A DNA stretch of 64,000 nt. Origin: Thalassolituus hydrocarboniclasticus. GTDB lineage: Bacteria; Pseudomonadota; Gammaproteobacteria; Pseudomonadales; Oceanobacteraceae. The notes beneath the pieces were generated by a model. That model had not been told where the DNA came from and did not search any database. It worked only from the letters and a program-made list of their open reading frames with translations. The stretch covers positions 2,572,448 through 2,636,447 of the forward strand of contig NZ_CP054475.1 of NCBI RefSeq assembly GCF_025345565.1. Direction: 5' to 3'. The translations under genes and the position numbers were made by a program. This document shows, piece after piece, positions 58,129-64,000 of this stretch. Within the stretch, counting starts at the first letter, position 1. Each line of letters opens with the position of its first letter.

Positions 58129-59835
58129 CTATGCCACCAGTTCACGTACCAGCAGCTGCACACTCTGACGCCCGCGGAATTCATTCACATCCAGCTGAAA
58201 CACGCAGTGCGCCCACTCAGCCTGAGGCTGTGGCCAGACTTTGGGGTCGATATTGAACCAGATGGCATCCAGTGCCAGATCTGAGCCTTTGGGCTGCAGC
58301 ACCAGCTTAAGATGGCGCTCGCCGACGATACGCTGCTGCACTAAACGGAAATCGCCACTGAACAACGGCTCAGGAAATGCCTGCCCCCAGGGCCCGCCCC
58401 AGCGCAGCAGTTGCGCCAGTTCAAGGCTGAATTCTGCCGGGCTCAGCTCTCCATCGGTTTCAATCCGCTGCTGCAGCTGCGCGTCGCTCAGATGGCGGCG
58501 ACAGACGTCATCAAATAAACGCGAGAATTCTTCCAGACCGCTGGCATGCAAAGTCAGCCCTGCGGCCATGGCATGACCACCAAATTTTTTCAGCAGATGT
58601 GGCGCGCGTTTATCAACCTCATCCAGTGCATCACGCATATGCAAACCGGGGATAGAACGCGCCGAGCCCTTCAGCATGCCCTGCTCATCCGCCGCCATGG
58701 CAATCACCGGACGATGCACTTTTTCTTTGATACGCGATGCCAGAATACCAATCACACCCTGATGCCAGTCCGGCTGAAACAGACATAATCCGGTGGGCAG
58801 GTTGTCGTCCGCCTCAAAACGGCTCAGATACTGCAACGCTTCGGCCTGCATGCCCTGCTCGATCTCACGCCGGTCACGGTTCATCTCATCCAGCGTCTGG
58901 GCCAGCTGCGCTGCCCGTCCGGCATCGTCACTGAGCAGGCATTCAATCCCCAGCGACATATCATCCAGCCGGCCGGCGGCATTCAGGCGCGGGCCAATAG
59001 CAAAGCCAAAATCGGCAGCGATAATGCGCGACGGCTCACGCCCGGCAACCTGCAACAGCGCCAGAATACCTGCACTGGCATGCCCGGCACGGATACGGCG
59101 CAAACCCTGCTCCACCAGAATGCGGTTGTTGTAATCCAGAGGCACCACATCGGCAACGGTTGCCAGTGCCACCAGATCCAGTAACTGCGCCATATTGGGT
59201 GCCGGCTGTGGTAATTGCCCAAGTTCCGCCAGACGCGCGCGCAGCGCCAGCATCAGATAAAACACCACCGTACAGCCGCAGGCAGCCTTACTGGGAAATT
59301 CACAGCCCGGCTGATTTGGGTTCACAATGGCGGCGGCATCCGGCAGGGTTGCCGCAGCCAGATGATGATCGGTTACCAGCACCGGAACTCCGGCCGCCTG
59401 TGCAGCCTCAATGCCTTCATGGGAGGCAATGCCGTTGTCCACCGTCATAATAAGATCCGGCTTCATCGGCAGTGCAACCTGCACCAGTTCCGGGGACAGG
59501 CCATAGCCAAAATCGAAGCGGTTAGGCACCAGGTAATCCAGATGGCGCGCTCCCAGCAAACGCAAAGCACGAATCGCCAACGCCGTGCTGCTGGCACCAT
59601 CGACATCAAAATCGCCAACCACCAGTAAGCGCTTCTGCTGCGTCACCACCGGCAATAACAGCTCGACTGCAGCGGTGATGCCTTTCAGCAAAGAAAATGG
59701 CAACAGCCCCTGCAAACTGAGCTCCAGTTGTGCGGCATCGGCAATACCACGGGCAGCATAAACACGCTGCAGTACCGGATGCACGCCGGGCAACTGCAAC
59801 CCGGCAGAGAAAGAGCGCTGACTGATCTGAACCAT
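58129..59835 (-). CDS. recJ: Single-stranded-DNA-specific exonuclease RecJ
   Basis: 568 aa, DHH/DHHA1 family. DFDVDGASSTALAI (motif I), TVDNGIASHEG (motif II) and VLVTDHHLAAATLP (motif III, DHH) provide the metal ligands. FGGHAMAAGLTLH is the DHHA1 glycine motif. It degrades single-stranded DNA 5' to 3' in recombination and mismatch repair. Full length. Confidence 0.95.
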   Translation of the reverse strand: MVQISQRSFSAGLQLPGVHPVLQRVYAARGIADAAQLELSLQGLLPFSLLKGITAAVELLLPVVTQQKRLLVVGDFDVDGASSTALAIRALRLLGARHLDYLVPNRFDFGYGLSPELVQVALPMKPDLIMTVDNGIASHEGIEAAQAAGVPVLVTDHHLAAATLPDAAAIVNPNQPGCEFPSKAACGCTVVFYLMLALRARLAELGQLPQPAPNMAQLLDLVALATVADVVPLDYNNRILVEQGLRRIRAGHASAGILALLQVAGREPSRIIAADFGFAIGPRLNAAGRLDDMSLGIECLLSDDAGRAAQLAQTLDEMNRDRREIEQGMQAEALQYLSRFEADDNLPTGLCLFQPDWHQGVIGILASRIKEKVHRPVIAMAADEQGMLKGSARSIPGLHMRDALDEVDKRAPHLLKKFGGHAMAAGLTLHASGLEEFSRLFDDVCRRHLSDAQLQQRIETDGELSPAEFSLELAQLLRWGGPWGQAFPEPLFSGDFRLVQQRIVGERHLKLVLQPKGSDLALDAIWFNIDPKVWPQPQAEWAHCVFQLDVNEFRGRQSVQLLVRELVA

Positions 59836-59952
59836 GAATTATCGTCTGAAAAAGAGGTGAACCTGCGTGCATAAGCACAGAGAAAGAACTGAGGCCGGCA
59901 GTTTACCAGCCCCGGTCTTGCTTGTCCGGCTGGCAGCGGGAGAATGGAGCGG

Positions 59953-60801
59953 CTACTCCTGTGGTCTTACCCGCACAAAACGGGCAAAGCGCGGCAGGCC
60001 ATGCTCAGTCAGACCGTTATAAGAAAACGTTACCTGTGCACCGAGCGGTGGCGGCGAAAAACGCTCATCATCGCTGAAGCCGGTGCCAAGACGAAATTCA
60101 CGGCCATCGGCAGTACGCACCACCAAAGCCCCTAATGCACCGCGGTATTTGCCCTCGCCGGGAACATAGCCCACCACTTCCGCCTCGCCATCTTCACTGA
60201 GTTTCAGCTTTAATAAATCGTCACTGCGCGCTACCTGATACAGTGACTGACTGCGGCGCAGCATTAAACCTTCACCACCGGCAGCGGTAATCATCTGCAG
60301 TTTTTTTTCCAGCTCCTGCTCACTGCCGATTTTAGTCTGGTCGAGAACTTTAAGCTGCGGGTTCGCCTGCTGCGCAACCAGAGTGCGTAATACCCATAAG
60401 CGTTCGGTAAAAGGTGCGGCCATCTGCGGCAGATCGAACACCATGTATTTTACTTTCATCCAGTCTTCGTCATCCGCCTGATGGCGTCTGACCAGACCAC
60501 TGACAAAAGAAAACTGCCCGCGTCCGGCCCATAATTCGCCATCCAGAGGATTTTTAGGTAGCGCAGAAAGAAACCAGGCCGGCGCATTAACCGGCCGGCC
60601 ACTGCGGGTTAACAGCTGCCTGCCATTCCAGTAGGCGCGCACGCCATCGAGTTTTTCACTGACATAATACTGGCTGACATCAATGCCCTTGTTGTACACC
60701 TTGGCCAACATCAGCGGTGGCGGAATCAGTTCCGATGCCACGACCAGTTGTGGCCACAGGCTCACCAATAACAACAGAGTCAGTACAATTGTATTTTCCA
60801 T
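59953..60801 (-). CDS. ligE: Periplasmic ATP-dependent DNA ligase (LigE type)
   Basis: 282 aa. A signal peptide (MENTIVLTLLLLVSLWPQLVVA) precedes a minimal ligase: the adenylation motif SEKLDGVRAYW contains the nucleophilic Lys50, LDGELWAGRG is motif III, GEGLMLRRSQ motif IV and LLKLKLSEDGEAEVVG motif V. A short OB-fold domain follows (about 205-280). LigE ligases of Neisseria, Vibrio and Haemophilus share this plan and are exported; roles in extracellular DNA or natural uptake are proposed. GGAGG precedes the ATG. Confidence 0.92.
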   Translation of the reverse strand: MENTIVLTLLLLVSLWPQLVVASELIPPPLMLAKVYNKGIDVSQYYVSEKLDGVRAYWNGRQLLTRSGRPVNAPAWFLSALPKNPLDGELWAGRGQFSFVSGLVRRHQADDEDWMKVKYMVFDLPQMAAPFTERLWVLRTLVAQQANPQLKVLDQTKIGSEQELEKKLQMITAAGGEGLMLRRSQSLYQVARSDDLLKLKLSEDGEAEVVGYVPGEGKYRGALGALVVRTADGREFRLGTGFSDDERFSPPPLGAQVTFSYNGLTEHGLPRFARFVRVRPQE

Positions 60802-60985
60802 GGGCAGTCCTCCCTGAACGCACCATTGGTCTTCACTGCAATGCCGTCAATCAAGCAATTGCTCAGGCTAAATACCAGCCTTTTGCAGTGATTTTCAGAC
60901 TTTCAGACGAGATGCTGACGGCTCTGTGCTTGACACCTGCAGCCTGAACCTTAATCCTTGCCTGTCATTTATTGATGTTTCGGTT

Positions 60986-61381
60986 ATGCGATTTTATTTA
61001 CTTGGCCTTGGCAGCAACATCGATCCTGAGCAGCATATGCTGCAGGCGCGTGAAGCATTAGCCTCTCTGGGCACACTCTGCGCTCAATCACCGGTACTGA
61101 GAAGCGCGCCAGTCGGCGATACCTTTCATTTTGAATTTAAAAATCAATTATTGATTCTGTCGTCAGAATTATTACCCGGACCGCTGAAGCAACGACTGCA
61201 GAAAATTGAAGTGGACCTTGGCCGTGAGCCTAAAAACCCGTCGCGAAAAATAAAAGACCGCACAATTGATATCGATATTCTAGCGATGGCGGCCAGCGCA
61301 GCGGAGTGTCGCAATACGCCGCTGGAAGAAAGTTATTACCGCGAATTGCAGCAATTATGGCATCAGGAAGAAAACGTCTGA
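60986..61381 (+). CDS. Short folK-like hydroxymethyldihydropteridine pyrophosphokinase
   Basis: 131 aa, about 25 residues shorter than standard HPPK. FYLLGLGSNIDPEQHM is the N-terminal signature, NQLLILSS the pterin-site region, and KIKDRTIDIDILAM replaces the usual RDRTLDLDIL with both metal aspartates kept. There is no clear ribosome binding site at the ATG 60986. Its 3' end overlaps the 3' end of folM by 19 bp on the opposite strand. It may be an accessory pterin enzyme acting with FolM rather than the main folate FolK. Confidence 0.82.
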   Translation: MRFYLLGLGSNIDPEQHMLQAREALASLGTLCAQSPVLRSAPVGDTFHFEFKNQLLILSSELLPGPLKQRLQKIEVDLGREPKNPSRKIKDRTIDIDILAMAASAAECRNTPLEESYYRELQQLWHQEENV

Positions 61382-62076
61382 TCGTAACGGTTGGCAACAA
61401 AGCGCCCGCCATCGACACGCATCACCGAACCGGTCACCGCCTCAGCCTGCAGTAAATAATCGCAGGCCTGAACAATTGCACTATAGCCCAGCTCTTCACC
61501 GATCAGCGATTGCGACAGCACTTTTTTGCGGTACGCCTCATCATGCTCAGGTAAAAACTGAATCGGCCCGGGCTGAATCACATTGACCCGCACTCTGCCG
61601 GCCAGACGCTGCGCCATACTCAGGGCAAAATTCTGCAACCCGGCTTTTGCGGCGCAATAAGCGGAAAAACGCTGATTGGGAATATCGGCATAAATATCAC
61701 TGATACACACCATCGATGCGCCCGGATTCCATATACTGTTCAGCGCTTCGCTAATCAGCGCCGGTGCCAGTACATGAACGCGCTGGTGCATTTCATGATG
61801 GGCAATCAGATCACTGGCGGCGGCATCGGGTACAAAGCAGGAAGCATTATGAATAACCGCATCAAAATTACCCAGTGCCGGTAATTTAAGGGCCAGCTGA
61901 CGGATATCTTCACTGTCGGCCAGATTCGCCTGCAGACAGGTCAGCGCCGGATGAGCGGCTAATTCATTCGCGCTGTTGTAGTGCGCAACAACCTGCCAGC
62001 CCTGTGCCAGATAATGCTCGGCCAGAACTTTCCCCAAACGCCGGCCGGCTCCGGTAATCAGAATACGTTTGCTCAT
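61363..62076 (-). CDS. folM: FolM-type pteridine reductase (short-chain dehydrogenase)
   Basis: 237 aa SDR. LITGAGRRLGKVLAEHYLAQ with RR at the cofactor site is typical of FolM/pteridine reductases. The catalytic Ser is in VCISDIYADI and Tyr-x-x-x-Lys in YCAAKAG, and GSVMRVDGGRFV is near the end. It reduces dihydromonapterin (or dihydrofolate) with NADPH. The ATG at 62076 removes five non-homologous residues. It is convergent with the folK-like gene. Confidence 0.9.
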   Translation of the reverse strand: MSKRILITGAGRRLGKVLAEHYLAQGWQVVAHYNSANELAAHPALTCLQANLADSEDIRQLALKLPALGNFDAVIHNASCFVPDAAASDLIAHHEMHQRVHVLAPALISEALNSIWNPGASMVCISDIYADIPNQRFSAYCAAKAGLQNFALSMAQRLAGRVRVNVIQPGPIQFLPEHDEAYRKKVLSQSLIGEELGYSAIVQACDYLLQAEAVTGSVMRVDGGRFVANRYDQTFSS

Positions 62077-62086
62077 GATTTTTCCA

Positions 62087-62124
62087 CGCACAAAAACAAC
62101 AAAGCCGGTACGTTAACCGGCTTT
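62087..62124 (-). terminator. Terminator after the acylase gene
   Basis: A perfect 9-bp stem AAAGCCGGT/ACCGGCTTT (62101-62109 with 62116-62124) is followed on the minus strand by TGTTGTTTTTG. It separates the acylase from folM. Confidence 0.75.
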
Positions 62125-62150
62125 ATTGCAGCTGTCACGAATGTGTGAAA

Positions 62151-64000
62151 TTACTCTGCGTGCAGTACACGTTCATAACTGAAGTGCGCTCTGACTTTTT
62201 CCGCATCGTTAAAAGGTAAATTGCGGTTTTTACGCGACAGCCACAGCTGAATACCGTCGTCGTAATGCGGCGATGCCGGATTACCGGACTGCCCGCCGGC
62301 GACAATCAGATTCAGCGGTTCCGGCTGGCTGAAATCGACGATCATACGCATCGCCGGAATATTCCAGACGGCATAATCCGAGCCTAAATCGTAGCCTGCC
62401 ACATTCAGCGTATTACGGTTACCACCAGCCGGATACGGTCCGCGGTCGGTATATTCCGCCAGACTTTCCACCGCCGCGGCTTTCAGACCGGAGAGAAACG
62501 GCAGCATATGCGTGGTTTCAGTTTGCCAGTGATAAAACGCCAGATCTCCCCAGCGCCACTGGCTGTCATCACTACCCAATTGCTGTTGCAGATAAGGCCA
62601 GGTCGCCGCCAGTGCGCGGGCAATAATCTGCCCCGGTAATTCGTTATCAGCGGTATTGATATCATCCCAGAACGGTGCCCAGTTGCTGCCTTGTGTGCGC
62701 CCAAGTAAATGATCCTGATAACCGGAATAAGCACGGCCATTCATCGCCAGAAAGGCCTGCCACAGCTGGCCGTCTTCCGGCCCCAATTCGTCCATAAAAA
62801 TCGCACGGATCAGATTGTGTTCGAAGCCACCCCACACCGCCGCGCTGCGTGAGCCTTGCGCCATATCGCCGTCAAATGCACGGATAATCTGCAGCACGTT
62901 CTCAGCATCAGCCTGCTGTGCCTGTGGTAAAGCTGCAATGCCATCGCGGATCATATTTTGCCACGCTTCAGACCCCCAGAGCTGCTGCACCTTGGCCACC
63001 AGAATATCGCGCCGGTCGGCCTGCATGGCTTCCATGCTGGCATAGTCGTGGCCACCGCCGTGCTGCGTCAGCATTTGCATAATGCGCTCGGAGCGTTCCG
63101 GGTAATACCAGGAACTGGTCAGGCGCGGGCTGTAATCAGCTGCCACCGTGCGGTTATTACCCGTGCCTGAATAACCGCTTTGCGGATTACGTGAACGCGG
63201 TGTATCGGCACCGCCCCAGTAACCCTGCCAGTCGTACTCGCCGGTCCAGCCAGGGCTTGGAAAATGGCCGCTTCCGGCTTTGCGTTTGGGATAATTCCCC
63301 GTCACCTGCCAGGCCACATTGTCTTTGTCACCATAAATCACGTTCAGATGAATAAAACCGACACCATTTAATGCCTGCTCAGCCTCATCCATGGTTTTGG
63401 CTTTACCCAGATTAAAAAAGGAATCGATGGTGTTATCCGGAAATTGCGCCGTCCAGCTTAATGCCAGACCGAATTCCGAGCTGGCCGGAATGGCGATCAT
63501 TTCGTGTTTAGGTTTGCCTTTAATTGCGGCATTCAGCAATGGTCCATGGCGTGTGGACTGCACTTCAATAGTGACCGGTTCTGCACCTTTAACCTGAATG
63601 GTTTCGCTGCGACTGCTGACCGGATACCACTGTTCCTGATACAGATATTCGGTTTTGCCATCGCGCTCGCGCAATTTCTCCAGAAACACATCCTGGGTAT
63701 CCGCCATCACCATGGTTTCACCCCAGCCAATATGGCCGTTGTAGCCGGCAACCAGTGCCGGAATGCCCGGCAAGGTAATGCCCACACCGCTGTATTCCGG
63801 GCTTTTTACCCCCATCAGCATCCAGGTCGACGGATGCGATAACAACAGGTGGGTATCGTTGGCGATCAGGGTCGCACCGGCGGCGGTTTTATCTTTATGC
63901 ACGCCCCAGTTATTGGAGGCGGCAATACCCTGACCGTTAATCCGCTTCAGCTTCTGCTCAACCGCGGCCAGATATTCCAGTTGCTCTTTAACAGCAACCA
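62151..64000 (-). CDS. Penicillin-acylase-family Ntn hydrolase, 5' end missing
   Basis: At least 616 codons; the frame is open through the right edge of the window, so the signal peptide, alpha chain and start are not seen. The N-terminal nucleophile of the beta chain is the serine at 63915-63917, in GIAASNNWGVHKDKTAAGAT, where the precursor should be cut before Ser. LANDTHLLLS-like ANDTHLLLSHPS, GVGITLPGIPALVAGYNGHIGWG and YGDKDNVAWQVTGNYPKRK fit the S45 family. Members cleave penicillins, aculeacin or acyl-homoserine lactones in the periplasm; the substrate cannot be told from this sequence. Confidence 0.92.
   Translation of the reverse strand, partial: VAVKEQLEYLAAVEQKLKRINGQGIAASNNWGVHKDKTAAGATLIANDTHLLLSHPSTWMLMGVKSPEYSGVGITLPGIPALVAGYNGHIGWGETMVMADTQDVFLEKLRERDGKTEYLYQEQWYPVSSRSETIQVKGAEPVTIEVQSTRHGPLLNAAIKGKPKHEMIAIPASSEFGLALSWTAQFPDNTIDSFFNLGKAKTMDEAEQALNGVGFIHLNVIYGDKDNVAWQVTGNYPKRKAGSGHFPSPGWTGEYDWQGYWGGADTPRSRNPQSGYSGTGNNRTVAADYSPRLTSSWYYPERSERIMQMLTQHGGGHDYASMEAMQADRRDILVAKVQQLWGSEAWQNMIRDGIAALPQAQQADAENVLQIIRAFDGDMAQGSRSAAVWGGFEHNLIRAIFMDELGPEDGQLWQAFLAMNGRAYSGYQDHLLGRTQGSNWAPFWDDINTADNELPGQIIARALAATWPYLQQQLGSDDSQWRWGDLAFYHWQTETTHMLPFLSGLKAAAVESLAEYTDRGPYPAGGNRNTLNVAGYDLGSDYAVWNIPAMRMIVDFSQPEPLNLIVAGGQSGNPASPHYDDGIQLWLSRKNRNLPFNDAEKVRAHFSYERVLHAE

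Overview
The window looks like chromosomal DNA from a free-living, Gram-negative marine-type gammaproteobacterium; Oceanospirillales-like is my inference from gene content and gene neighbourhoods, not from a marker gene. The evidence is a TonB-dependent receptor, an RND efflux pump, several lipoproteins and outer-membrane proteins, a Cti fatty-acid isomerase, NdpA/YejK, a SUF iron-sulfur operon with an IscR-like regulator, and the periplasmic ligase LigE. I saw no rRNA, tRNA, CRISPR array or prophage.

Layout. 1-7.6 kb: a 25-bp tandem repeat, three small envelope genes, DUF3422 and YihY membrane proteins, then a tight arsC-wrbA-DUF2069-ytoQ run. 7.6-15.7 kb: a small zinc-ribbon protein, a chemoreceptor, a glutathione S-transferase, the Cti isomerase, and a translationally coupled pair of a membrane GGDEF protein with a degenerate active site (AGDRF) and an AraC-type regulator. 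15.7-21 kb: a phosphate-starvation locus, with a TonB-dependent receptor followed by a two-domain beta-propeller phytase lipoprotein. One Pho box lies in front of the receptor and a second faces the GGDEF-AraC pair, so both transcription units of this divergent locus appear to be under PhoB. 21-26.2 kb: a Kelch-repeat surface protein with a GlyGly-CTERM-like tail, YegD, MgtC and a VF530-family protein. 26.2-28 kb: an intact IS3-family element with inverted repeats, a 3-bp target duplication and a frameshift site, next to a palindrome-rich non-coding block.

28-35.6 kb holds housekeeping and detoxification genes: glutathione peroxidase, DUF2750, the LysR/frmA/frmB formaldehyde pathway, a purine permease diverging from apt, and ndpA. 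35.6-41.6 kb holds a DmeF-type metal exporter, DUF4336, a GFA protein, TcdA and two chalcone-isomerase-like secreted proteins; one of these is fused to a coiled coil and a TonB-type C-terminal domain. 41.6-48.4 kb is the SUF operon (regulator diverging from sufBCDS, an A-type carrier and sufT), with an IscR type-1-like site between them. 48.4-52.1 kb is a TIGR03546/TIGR03545 operon and a DMT permease. 52.6-57.6 kb is an RND adaptor and pump pair without an outer-membrane channel gene, followed by a third chalcone-isomerase-like protein. 57.6-64 kb holds DUF4124, recJ, ligE, a short folK overlapping folM tail to tail, and the 3' part of a penicillin-acylase-family Ntn hydrolase that runs off the right edge.

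The most interesting item is the PhoB-associated divergent phytate locus with its catalytically degenerate, I-site-retaining GGDEF protein coupled to an AraC regulator. Next is the family of three secreted chalcone-isomerase-like proteins, one with a TonB-like end. Starts were re-chosen where a ribosome binding site or signal peptide argued against the longest reading frame.
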